A stretch of DNA of 64,000 nucleotides, from assembly GCF_016734905.1 (NCBI RefSeq), contig NZ_JAERPO010000001.1:310001-374000 (forward strand). Reading direction: 5' to 3'. Position 1 is the stretch's first letter. Each line of letters begins with the position of its first letter. Positions 56,801 to 64,000 of the stretch are shown in pieces. The translations under genes and the position numbers were made by a program. Source of the stretch: Sphingopyxis jiangsuensis. Its GTDB lineage: Bacteria > Pseudomonadota > Alphaproteobacteria > Sphingomonadales > Sphingomonadaceae. A model generated the notes under the pieces. That model was not told the DNA's origin. It searched no databases and worked only from the letters and a program-made list of their open reading frames with translations.

Positions 56801-58123
56801 ATGATGATGATGAAGACGATCCTGCAATCGGCCTGTCTGGCGGCCGCTGCTCTCACGATGGGCCCGTCGTCGCACGCGTCGCAGGCGGCTGATACTTCCG
56901 CGACCGGGGAGAGCGCGTTCGATCGCCGCGCGATGCAACTCGTCGATCTGATCGCGGGTCGTTATCCTTATGCGGACTTTTTCGCTCCCTCGTTTCAGGC
57001 GGTCGTTCCGGCGGCGCAGTTCAATGCCATCAGCAACAGTCTGACCACGCAGTATGGCGATCCGGTCGCAGTCGAAAACGCGACATCGGCGAACGGGCGG
57101 TCCGGGACGGTGTTGCTCCGTTTCGCGAAAGGGATCGCCACGATCCAGCTCGAGGTAGGAAGTGCCGCCGACGAGCGCGTGACCGGGCTGCGCCTGACGG
57201 GTTTCGAGATGACGGACGACAGTTTCGACAAGGTCGCGGCTGAAATCGCGGCTCTTCCGGGCGCTACCGGCTTCCTCGTTGCCGAAATCGACGACGCGCG
57301 CATTCTGCCGGTCGCGCAAGCCGGGGCGGATCGCCAGTTTGCCGTTGGATCGACATTCAAGCTCTATGTCCTCGACGAACTCGCGGCGCAGATTGCGGAC
57401 GGCAAGCGCCGCTGGTCCGATGTCGCACCGCTTGCGCATCAGAGCTTTTCGTCGGCGGGAACGGCGAACTGGCCCGTCGGCACGCCGGTTACGCTGCATA
57501 GCCTCGCGAACTGGATGATCTCGGTCAGCGACAACAGCGCCACGGACACGCTCATCCACCTGCTCGGTCGCGAGACGATCGAAGCCCGGATGCGCGCTGC
57601 GGGACACAGCGATCCGTCGCGCAATATCCCCTTTTTGACGACGGTCGAGGCTTTCGCACTGAAGGGCAATAATTTCGCCAACGAGCGCACCGCCTTCGTC
57701 GGCGCCACCGATGCTGCGCAGCGCCGCATTCTCGATGTTAACAGTGAAAAGCTGACGCTCGCCAATGTTGACGGCGTCAGCTTTTCGGGCGGGCCGCGCT
57801 TCATCGACAGCCTCGAATGGTTCGCCAGCCCCAACGATCTCGCGCGGCTGATGATCGACCTCAAAAAGCGCGGATCGGCCGAGGCAATGGCCGCGATGGC
57901 GATCAACCCCGGTGTCGACCGCACTGCGGCGCAGCAGTGGAATTATCTTGGTTACAAGGGCGGGTCCGAACTCGGCGTCATTTCGATGAGCCTGTTCGGC
58001 GAGCGGAAATCGGACGGCAAATGGTTCATCGTGACCGCCAGCTGGAACAACCCCGATGGCGCGGTATCGACCGAGACAATGGTGGGTCTCGTTACCCGGC
58101 TCGTCAATCTTGCCGCGGAATAA
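56801..58123 (+). CDS. Secreted serine hydrolase, class A beta-lactamase fold, ORF12/LpqF-like
   Basis: It encodes about 440 residues starting at one of four consecutive ATGs behind AGAGGG. Signal peptide to about 30. The N-terminal 125 residues (AMQLVDLIAGRYPYADFFAP) look like a small NTF2-type domain. The catalytic domain has SxxK as STFK (near 184), SDN (near 242) and KGG as YKGGSELG (near 385), where KTG is usual. No ExxLN omega-loop Glu is evident. The two-domain layout resembles clavulanate-cluster ORF12 and mycobacterial LpqF rather than a true resistance enzyme. It is third in the sigma/membrane-protein operon. Confidence 0.8.
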   Translation: MMMMKTILQSACLAAAALTMGPSSHASQAADTSATGESAFDRRAMQLVDLIAGRYPYADFFAPSFQAVVPAAQFNAISNSLTTQYGDPVAVENATSANGRSGTVLLRFAKGIATIQLEVGSAADERVTGLRLTGFEMTDDSFDKVAAEIAALPGATGFLVAEIDDARILPVAQAGADRQFAVGSTFKLYVLDELAAQIADGKRRWSDVAPLAHQSFSSAGTANWPVGTPVTLHSLANWMISVSDNSATDTLIHLLGRETIEARMRAAGHSDPSRNIPFLTTVEAFALKGNNFANERTAFVGATDAAQRRILDVNSEKLTLANVDGVSFSGGPRFIDSLEWFASPNDLARLMIDLKKRGSAEAMAAMAINPGVDRTAAQQWNYLGYKGGSELGVISMSLFGERKSDGKWFIVTASWNNPDGAVSTETMVGLVTRLVNLAAE

Positions 58124-58126
58124 GGT

Positions 58127-58921
58127 TCAGGCGGCGGTCAGCGCCGCAACCAGCGCCTTGACCTTTGCCTGCCGCCATTGCGGCAGCGGCGCGACGAGCC
58201 AATAGCCGCGCTTGACCGCAACCGGCTCGCCCACCTGCATGACGCGGCCTGCGGCAATATCGGCCTCGGCGAGCATGGCCGGAACGTTGGCGTGGCCAAG
58301 GCCGTTGGCGGCGGCATCAATCGCCAGTCCCGCATCGCCCAGCCGCAACGCGGGCTCGCCATCGGCGACCGGGCAGCCCGGCCACGCGATCCGCGTATCG
58401 CTGGTACCGCCGGGGCCAGCCACCGTGACCATCAAAGCGTCGGACAGCGGCACACCTTCATGTTCGCCCGCGCCGTCGGTCCAGAAAATCGCCAGGTCGA
58501 GGTTCGCCTCGGTGAAATCGATGCCCGTGTCGGCCGACACCAGCGTGAAACGCACATCGGGGGCCTGCTGGCTATAGCGGGCAAGCCGCGGTGCAAGCCA
58601 TTTGGCGGTCAGATCGCGCGGCGCTGCAATGGTTAGCGACTGCGAAGACTGCCCCGCCTGCATCGCGCGCACCGACTCTTCGAATTGCAGAAACCCCTGC
58701 CGCAGCGCGTCGAGCCCCGCGTTCGCTTCGCCGGTCAGTTCGAGTCCCTTTGGCGTGCGCCGGAACAGCACGACGCCCAGCATGTCCTCCAATGCACGGA
58801 TTTGCTGTCCGACCGCGGCGGGCGTGACCGCCAGCTCATCGGCGGCACGCGTGAAGCTCAGATGCCGGGCAGCGGCATCGAAAACGCGCAGCGCGTTCAA
58901 GGGCAGGTGGGTGCGCTTCAC
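58127..58921 (-). CDS. LysR-family transcriptional regulator (GcvA-like)
   Basis: It encodes 264 residues, GTG start overlapping the apaG stop (GTGA). The winged helix-turn-helix LPLNALRVFDAAARHLSFTRAADELAVTPAAVGQQIRALE is typical; the effector domain starts LTIAAPRDLTAKWLAPRLARY. It is the GcvA-like subgroup by its opening sequence. The controlled genes are unknown; the ligand-binding half is shorter than usual. Confidence 0.88.
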   Translation of the reverse strand: MKRTHLPLNALRVFDAAARHLSFTRAADELAVTPAAVGQQIRALEDMLGVVLFRRTPKGLELTGEANAGLDALRQGFLQFEESVRAMQAGQSSQSLTIAAPRDLTAKWLAPRLARYSQQAPDVRFTLVSADTGIDFTEANLDLAIFWTDGAGEHEGVPLSDALMVTVAGPGGTSDTRIAWPGCPVADGEPALRLGDAGLAIDAAANGLGHANVPAMLAEADIAAGRVMQVGEPVAVKRGYWLVAPLPQWRQAKVKALVAALTAA

Positions 58922-59319
58922 GACGCGGTCGCAGGCGCCACAAGCGGGAAATGCGGGATTGCGACGAGCATCTGCGTTCCGTTGCCGCTTTCGATCATAT
59001 AGCTGCCGACCATCGATCCCTCGGGGGTCGGAAGCGGGCAACCCGAAACATAGTCGAACGCCTCGCCGGGGCCGATCAGCGGTTGTTCGCCGACTACCCC
59101 CTCGCCCTCGACTTCGGACAATTGGCCGCGACCGTCGACGATCCGCCAATGGCGGCTGATCAGCTGGACGGCGGTGTCGCCATGATTCTCGATCCGCACA
59201 TGATAGGCCCAGAACCAGCGCCCCAAGGTCGGATGTGATTGTTCGGGCAAATAGCTGACCGACACGCGCACCGTCACCGGACCCGTCGTCGCCGAGAAAG
59301 GGAAGAAGGAGTCGATCAT
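58918..59319 (-). CDS. apaG: ApaG (CorD) family protein
   Basis: It encodes 133 residues, a single immunoglobulin-like domain: VRVSVSYLPEQSHPTLGRWFWAYHVRIENHG, SRHWRIVDGRGQLSEVEGEGVVGEQPLIGPGEAFDYVSG and MLVAIPHFPL. ApaG proteins are linked with Co2+/Mg2+ efflux phenotypes and ApaH, function unclear. Downstream of metZ by 17 bases. Confidence 0.95.
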   Translation of the reverse strand: MIDSFFPFSATTGPVTVRVSVSYLPEQSHPTLGRWFWAYHVRIENHGDTAVQLISRHWRIVDGRGQLSEVEGEGVVGEQPLIGPGEAFDYVSGCPLPTPEGSMVGSYMIESGNGTQMLVAIPHFPLVAPATAS

Positions 59320-59336
59320 CGTGCGCCCAAGGTCGC

Positions 59337-60542
59337 TCAAAGCCCGACCCTGGTCAATGCCCGGTCGAGGTCGGCGATGATGTCGCGCGGGTCCTCGAGC
59401 CCGATGTTGATACGCAGCATTCCCTCCTCGACCCCCATGTCGGCGCGCGCTTCGGCGCTGACGCTGTAATGCGTCGTCGAGGCGGGGTGGCAGCAAAGGC
59501 TGCGCGAATCGCCGATGTTGTTCGAAATATCGACGAGTTCGAGCGCGTTGAGCAGCGCCATCGCCTGCTCGCGGCCTTCGAGAATGAAGGAAAAGATCGG
59601 GCCGCACGCCTCCATCTGGCTCATCGCAAGATTGTGCTGCGGGTGACTCGCAAGCCCGGGGTGGAGCATCTTCGGTACGCGCTTTTCGACGAAGCGCCCG
59701 ACTTCGAGTGCATTGTCCGACTGCCGTCGTGCGCGCAGGTCGAGCGTTTCGAGCCCCTTGAGCACGACCCATGCGTTGAATGGCGACAGGTTCGGGCCCG
59801 TGTTACGCTGGAACGGCAGCAGCACATCGTTGATGAACTTTTCGCTGCCGCACACCGCGCCGGCAAGGACGCGCCCCTGCCCCTCCATCAGCTTCGTGGC
59901 CGAGTAAGCGACGACATCGGCGCCGAAATCGAGCGGGCGCTGGAGGACGCTCGTTGCAAAGGCATTGTCGACGACGGTGGTGATACCGTGTGCGCGAGCG
60001 ATGCCGCACACATGCTTCATGTCGACGATGTCCATCGTCGGGTTCGCAGGCGTTTCAAAGAAGAACACCTTGGTGTTTGATTTGACAGCTTTTTCCCACG
60101 CGTCATTGTCGCGCCCGTCGATCACCGTCGTCTCGATGCCAAAGCGTGGGCAAAGCTGGTCGACGAGCCAGCGGCACGACCCGAACGCCGCCTTCGCCGC
60201 GACGATATGATCGCCCGCCGACAGCTGGCACAGCAGCGCGGTCGTCATCGCCGCCATGCCGGTTGCCTGGACGCGGCACGCTTCGGCGCCCTCCATCAGC
60301 GCGATGCGTTCCTCGAGCATCGCGACGGTCGGGTTCTGGAGCCGCGAATAGGTCATCCCCTCGGCCTCGCCCGCGAAGCGCGCGGCGACCGTTTCGGCAT
60401 CGTCATAGGTATAGCCGGAGGTCAGGAAGAGCGCTTCCGACGTCTCGCCATGCTCGCTGCGCCATGTCCCGCCGCGCACCGCCTGCGTCGCGGGGTGCCA
60501 TTGGCGCGTCGTGTCGCGATCGAATCCCGTGGTTTTTTTCAT
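59337..60542 (-). CDS. metZ: O-succinylhomoserine sulfhydrylase
   Basis: It encodes 401 residues, a Cys/Met-metabolism PLP enzyme. YSRLQNPTVAMLEERIALMEGAEA, then SATKLMEGQGR with the PLP Lys (near 214), and SLCCHPASTTHYSVS. It makes homocysteine from O-succinylhomoserine and sulfide. Starts 4 bases after leuB, so they are co-transcribed. Confidence 0.95.
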   Translation of the reverse strand: MKKTTGFDRDTTRQWHPATQAVRGGTWRSEHGETSEALFLTSGYTYDDAETVAARFAGEAEGMTYSRLQNPTVAMLEERIALMEGAEACRVQATGMAAMTTALLCQLSAGDHIVAAKAAFGSCRWLVDQLCPRFGIETTVIDGRDNDAWEKAVKSNTKVFFFETPANPTMDIVDMKHVCGIARAHGITTVVDNAFATSVLQRPLDFGADVVAYSATKLMEGQGRVLAGAVCGSEKFINDVLLPFQRNTGPNLSPFNAWVVLKGLETLDLRARRQSDNALEVGRFVEKRVPKMLHPGLASHPQHNLAMSQMEACGPIFSFILEGREQAMALLNALELVDISNNIGDSRSLCCHPASTTHYSVSAEARADMGVEEGMLRINIGLEDPRDIIADLDRALTRVGL

Positions 60543-60546
60543 CGCC

Positions 60547-61593
60547 CTATCCGTTCAAAGCCGCAACGACCGCATCGCCCAGGGCGGCCGTGCCCATATT
60601 CCCGCCCAGATCGGCGCCGCGGCATCCGTCAGCGAGCACCTTGGCCACCGCCGCCTCGATCCGCGCCGCATTCGCCTCGTCGCCGCCCGAGTGGCGCAGC
60701 AGCATCGCGAGCGAAAGGATCATCGCCAGCGGGTTGGCGATACCCTTCCCCGCGATGTCGGGCGCGCTGCCGTGGATCGGCTCGTACAGCCCGCGCCGCC
60801 CCTCGCCGAGCGAGGCCGAAGCGAGCAGCCCGATCGATCCGACGCACATCGACGCCTGGTCGGACAGGATGTCGCCGAACAGATTGCCGGTTACGATCAC
60901 GTCGAACTGGCCGGGATTGCGCACGAGCTGCATCGCGGCATTGTCGACATACATATGGCTCAGCGCGACATCGGGATAGTCGGCGGCCACCTCGATCACC
61001 ACGTCGCGCCAGAGCTGCGAGGTTTCGAGCACATTGGCCTTGTCGACCGAGCAGAGCCGCCCCTTGCGCCCCTGCGCGGCGCGGAAGGCGACGTGCGCGA
61101 TGCGGCGGACCTCGCTCTCGCTGTACGACATGACGTCATAGCCCTCGCGCTCGCCGGTCGCGGTCGTGCGCGTGCCTTTCTCGCCGAAATAGACGTCGCC
61201 GTTGAGTTCGCGGACGATCAGCAGGTCGATTGCCGAAGCCACTTCGGGGCGCAGCGCCGAGCTGTCCTCCAGGCCCGCAAACAGCTTCGCGGGGCGGAGG
61301 TTGGCAAACAGGCCCAGCTCCGACCGCAGGCCGAGGATCGCCTGTTCGGGGCGCACATGCCGGTCGACATTGTCGAACCGCGGGTCGCCGACCGCCCCGA
61401 ACAGCAGCGCGTCGGCATCCTTCGCCTTCGCCAGTGTTTCGGGGGGGAGCGGGTGGCCGGTCGCCGCATAGGCCGCGCCGCCGACGAGCGCGCGGTCAGG
61501 GGTCGCCGGCAGCGCGAGCGCCGCGAGCACCTTCTCGGCCTCCGCCATGATCTCCGGACCGATACCGTCGCCAGCCAGCAGCAGGATTTTCAA
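60547..61593 (-). CDS. leuB: 3-isopropylmalate dehydrogenase
   Basis: It encodes 348 residues. [16 protein letters not shown] at the start; [24 protein letters not shown] with substrate Arg; [26 protein letters not shown], and [19 protein letters not shown]. It is the NAD-dependent leucine biosynthesis oxidoreductase. TTG 61593 has AAAGGG 5-8 bases before it; GTG 61611 is an alternative. Confidence 0.95.
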   Translation of the reverse strand: MKILLLAGDGIGPEIMAEAEKVLAALALPATPDRALVGGAAYAATGHPLPPETLAKAKDADALLFGAVGDPRFDNVDRHVRPEQAILGLRSELGLFANLRPAKLFAGLEDSSALRPEVASAIDLLIVRELNGDVYFGEKGTRTTATGEREGYDVMSYSESEVRRIAHVAFRAAQGRKGRLCSVDKANVLETSQLWRDVVIEVAADYPDVALSHMYVDNAAMQLVRNPGQFDVIVTGNLFGDILSDQASMCVGSIGLLASASLGEGRRGLYEPIHGSAPDIAGKGIANPLAMILSLAMLLRHSGGDEANAARIEAAVAKVLADGCRGADLGGNMGTAALGDAVVAALNG

Positions 61594-61619
61594 CGCTTGC
61601 CCTTTCCACACGCACGACG

Positions 61620-61740
61620 CCCTCCCCTTCAGGGGAGGGCAGCGAGCCCCGGACTTGATCCGGGGCGCAGCGGGTGGGGTCCATCGGCCTTATGCAAGGC
61701 CGATGGACCCCACCCCAACCCCTCCCCTGGAGGGGAGGGG
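61620..61740. repeat. Cluster of nested GC-rich palindromes upstream of leuB
   Basis: Four hairpins in 121 bases: CCCTCCCCTTCAGGGGAGGG (61620-61639), CCCCGGA/TCCGGGG (about 61647-61665), a 20-bp-arm palindrome around ATGC at 61672-61715, and CCCCTCCCC/GGGGAGGGG (61719-61740). The first repeats exactly at 62929-62948. Function unknown; transcript stabilisation or termination of recO is possible. Confidence 0.75.
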
Positions 61741-61773
61741 CTAAGCCGGCACGCTCTAAACAGCGCCGCCGCG

Positions 61774-62523
61774 TCACGCAACCGCCCTGCCCAGCCGCGC
61801 GACCAATCTTTCCCTTACGGTCAGCAAGTCACGGTTGCGCCCTTCGATCAGGTCGCGGTCGATGAAATGACCCGTGATCTGCAGCAGGTCGAGAATATCG
61901 GTCATCGTCGGCTCATCGGTCGGTGCGGCGTCGTTGTGCTGCATGAAAGGCGGTAGGCGAAACAGCTTTTGCTCATAGCCCGCGGCAGCGCCGACGCTCA
62001 CCGCCGCGCCCGATTTCGGACTGACATAGGCGAGATCGCCCGTCGCGCCCGTCGCCACGCACGCGCTGAGATCGAGTCCGAACCCCAGTTCAGCGAGCAG
62101 CAACAGCTCGTAACGCCCGAGCGCGAGCGCCCATTGCCGCGCCGAGGGCGCCGCCGCGACCGCATCGAGCACCGCCGCAAGCGCGGCATAGAGCGCCGGA
62201 TAGGCCTGCCCCTCCGGAAGCGTCGCTGCGGTAACACTCGTCAGCCAGTCGATTGCCGAGGCGGGCAAGGGCTCGGCGAGCAGCGGCGCGCGGCTCGTCA
62301 GCAACTCGGCGGTCGCGCCGGCGAGCTGCTCCTCGGTGCGCGCGCGCAGTTCGAGCGCGATCAGGTTTCCCGGCATCAGAATCGGCCGCAGCCGCCGCGA
62401 CCGCCCGCCGCGCACATAGCCTGCGACAAGCCCAGCCTCCGCGGTCAGCGCGCGCACGATCGCACCATGCTCACCATGCGCGCGGACGCTGCACACGACA
62501 GCCTCGGCGGTCAGGACGGCCAA
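61774..62523 (-). CDS. recO: DNA repair protein RecO
   Basis: It encodes 249 residues, TTG start. N-terminal OB domain ([39 protein letters not shown]), then the helical C-terminal half lacking the usual Cys zinc set. RecO helps load RecA with RecF/RecR. It overlaps the upstream thioesterase by 13 bases; the start is unsure because no canonical RBS is seen. Confidence 0.88.
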   Translation of the reverse strand: MAVLTAEAVVCSVRAHGEHGAIVRALTAEAGLVAGYVRGGRSRRLRPILMPGNLIALELRARTEEQLAGATAELLTSRAPLLAEPLPASAIDWLTSVTAATLPEGQAYPALYAALAAVLDAVAAAPSARQWALALGRYELLLLAELGFGLDLSACVATGATGDLAYVSPKSGAAVSVGAAAGYEQKLFRLPPFMQHNDAAPTDEPTMTDILDLLQITGHFIDRDLIEGRNRDLLTVRERLVARLGRAVA

Positions 62524-62903
62524 AGCACCAACTGCGTCTGAGTGACCAGGGCGACATCGGCGCCGTCCTCGGTGCAGATACGCGTCTGCCAAACGGACAA
62601 CCGCTTGCCGGTTTTCACCGGGGTCGCCTCTCCGACGAGCACCGCCCCGACCGGACCGCTCCCGAGGAAGTTCGTCTTGCTCTCGATCGTCGTCGTGCCG
62701 CTCGCGCCATCGGGCAGCGTCAGGAAGGCGCCCACGGCCCCGAGGCAATCGGCGAAAGCCATGATCGCGCCGCCGTGAACGATATTGCCCGCGGTGCAGA
62801 TTTCGGGGCGCACGGGAAGCTTGCCAGTGACGCGATCCTTGCTGGCCTCGTCGATCGTCACGCCGAGCGTGCCCGCAAGCGGCATGGTAGCGGCGAAATT
62901 CAT
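62511..62903 (-). CDS. PaaI-type hotdog thioesterase
   Basis: It encodes 130 residues. Motifs [25 protein letters not shown] and [14 protein letters not shown] are those of the PaaI/HGG-motif thioesterases. RBS AGGAGG precedes the ATG by 8 bases. It is the third PaaI-type hotdog gene of the window (with 6550 and 52179). Substrate unknown. Confidence 0.9.
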   Translation of the reverse strand: MNFAATMPLAGTLGVTIDEASKDRVTGKLPVRPEICTAGNIVHGGAIMAFADCLGAVGAFLTLPDGASGTTTIESKTNFLGSGPVGAVLVGEATPVKTGKRLSVWQTRICTEDGADVALVTQTQLVLWPS

Positions 62904-62928
62904 AGGCTTTTCCTCCTGAACCAATACG

Positions 62929-62948
62929 CCCTCCCCTTCAGGGGAGGG
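62929..62948. repeat. Copy of the CCCTCCCC palindrome
   Basis: Exact copy of the hairpin at 61620-61639, between uvrC and the thioesterase. Together the two copies flank the thioesterase/recO pair. Confidence 0.8.
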
Positions 62949-62960
62949 GCTTGAATCGCC

Positions 62961-64000
62961 CTATCCCCCCGGATTGTAGAAATCATACACCGCCTGCGCG
63001 ACCGCGGCGCTGACCCCCGGCGCCTTCTTCAGATCCTCGAGGCTCGCGCCCTTGATCGCGCGCGCGGTACCGAAGTGCATCAGCAGCGCCTTCTTGCGCG
63101 CCGGGCCAATGCCCGCAACCTCGTCGAGCGGCGAGCTTCCCATCGCCTTCGCGCGCTTCTGCCGGTGCGCGCCGATTGCAAAGCGGTGCGCTTCGTCGCG
63201 CAGGCGCTGGATATAGAAGAGCACTGCATTGTTCGGCGGCAGCGTGAATTCGCGCCCGTCGGGCAGGTAGAAGGTCTCGCGCCCTGCATTACGATCCGGC
63301 CCTTTCGCGACGCCGACGAACGGCAGGTCATCGATACCCAGCTCGGCAAAAACTGACGCGACCGCCGACACCTGCCCCTTGCCGCCGTCGATCAGCACCA
63401 GGTCGGGCCATTCGCCCTTCGTGCGCTCGGGGTCTTCCTCGATCGCGCGCGCGAAGCGGCGCTCGAACACCTCGCGCATCATCGCGAAATCATCGCCCGG
63501 CTGCGTCTCGGCGCGCTTGATGTTGAACTTGCGATAGGCGCCCTTGATCCACCCCTCGGGGCCCGCGACGACCATCGCGCCGAGCGCGTTCGTCCCCTGG
63601 ATATGGCTGTTGTCATAGATTTCGATACGCTGCGGCGGCGCGTCGAGGTCGAACAGCTCGGCGAGTTCGCGGCCGAGCTTCGCCTGGCTGCTGCTTTCGG
63701 CGAGCCGCCGGTCCAGCTCCTCGCCCGCGTTGCGCACCGCCTGGTCGAGCAGCCGCTTGCGGTTGCCGCGCTGCGGTATGCTGATTTCGACCTTGCGCCC
63801 CGCCGTTGCGCCGAACGCTTCGGCGAGCAGCGCCGCCTCGGCGGGCTCGCGATCGACAAGGATCAGCTTCGGCGGCGGCACGCCCTCGTAAAATTGCATC
63901 AGAAAGCTTTCGAGCACCTCTTCCTCGGGAACGTCCGCGACATGCGCTGGAAAGAAGCTGCGGTGCCCCCAATTCTGGCCGCCGCGGATAAAAAATCCGG
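62961..64000 (-). CDS. uvrC: UvrABC system protein C (5' truncated by window edge)
   Basis: The visible C-terminal 346 residues include the QNWGHRSFFPAH segment, VLESFLMQFYEG, the RNase H-like C-terminal nuclease with IEIYDNSHIQGTNALGAMVV and PDLVLIDGGKGQ, and the terminal helix-hairpin-helix (VAGIGPARKKALLMHFGTARAIKGA). It makes both incisions in nucleotide excision repair. The start lies beyond base 64000. Confidence 0.96.
   Translation of the reverse strand, partial: GFFIRGGQNWGHRSFFPAHVADVPEEEVLESFLMQFYEGVPPPKLILVDREPAEAALLAEAFGATAGRKVEISIPQRGNRKRLLDQAVRNAGEELDRRLAESSSQAKLGRELAELFDLDAPPQRIEIYDNSHIQGTNALGAMVVAGPEGWIKGAYRKFNIKRAETQPGDDFAMMREVFERRFARAIEEDPERTKGEWPDLVLIDGGKGQVSAVASVFAELGIDDLPFVGVAKGPDRNAGRETFYLPDGREFTLPPNNAVLFYIQRLRDEAHRFAIGAHRQKRAKAMGSSPLDEVAGIGPARKKALLMHFGTARAIKGASLEDLKKAPGVSAAVAQAVYDFYNPGG

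Noticed and set aside
61620..61740. Palindrome cluster as a CRISPR array
   Set aside because: No regularly spaced direct repeats with unique spacers; the units are inverted and of different size, and no cas genes are near.

Overview
This is a GC-rich chromosomal window from an alphaproteobacterium of the Sphingomonadales, most likely close to Sphingopyxis. Three things point there: the order dusB-ntrB-ntrC-ntrY-ntrX-hfq-hflX, a GcrA cell-cycle regulator, and an Hfq made of two tandem Sm domains. That is inferred from gene order and protein character; no database was searched. Both ends cut genes (a histidine kinase on the left, uvrC on the right). Coding density is very high, no gap without a gene reaches 300 bases, and I see no transposase, prophage, rRNA or CRISPR array.

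Left part (1-20.9 kb): a degenerate sensor kinase and a polysaccharide deacetylase; tRNA-Ile2/Met(CAU) and tRNA-Pro(UGG); a small Ala/Glu-rich lipoprotein with its own promoter and terminator; an M28 peptidase; ettA; a NYN-LOTUS protein with a beta-carbonic anhydrase; lipA and a coenzyme-Q-binding START protein; pncC and ispDF. Then comes the nitrogen two-component block dusB-ntrBC-ntrYX, followed by hfq and hflX.

Centre-left (20.9-29.9 kb): one long leftward operon with mostly overlapping genes. It reads lytic transglycosylase, rlpA, dacA, tmk, holB, metG, tatD-like, an MBL-fold hydrolase, a 60-residue membrane protein and mazG. It links wall remodelling, dTMP synthesis, clamp loading and nucleotide clean-up.

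Accessory-looking middle (30-50 kb): tRNA-Ser(UGA), a 2OG-Fe(II) oxygenase, a large autotransporter, and a FecI/FecR/TonB-receptor signalling cassette whose receptor seems to start at CTG. After these come two adjacent acyl-CoA dehydrogenases, a Phd/YefM-PAS fusion protein, orphan TadE/TadG-like pilus genes, yghU, a CoA-transferase, and a secreted beta-propeller amidohydrolase.

Right part (50-64 kb): tRNA-Ser(CGA), hspQ, an orphan ABC-2 permease, gcrA with an overlapping thioesterase, an outer-membrane beta-barrel protein, parE, a sigma factor/membrane protein/beta-lactamase-fold hydrolase operon, a leuB-metZ-apaG-lysR block, recO, a thioesterase and uvrC. Short GC-rich palindromes lie around leuB/recO/uvrC.

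The points most worth a second look are the tandem Hfq, the Phd-PAS fusion, the sigma/membrane protein/ORF12-like hydrolase operon, the acyl-CoA dehydrogenase pair with complementary catalytic residues, and the CTG-started TonB receptor.
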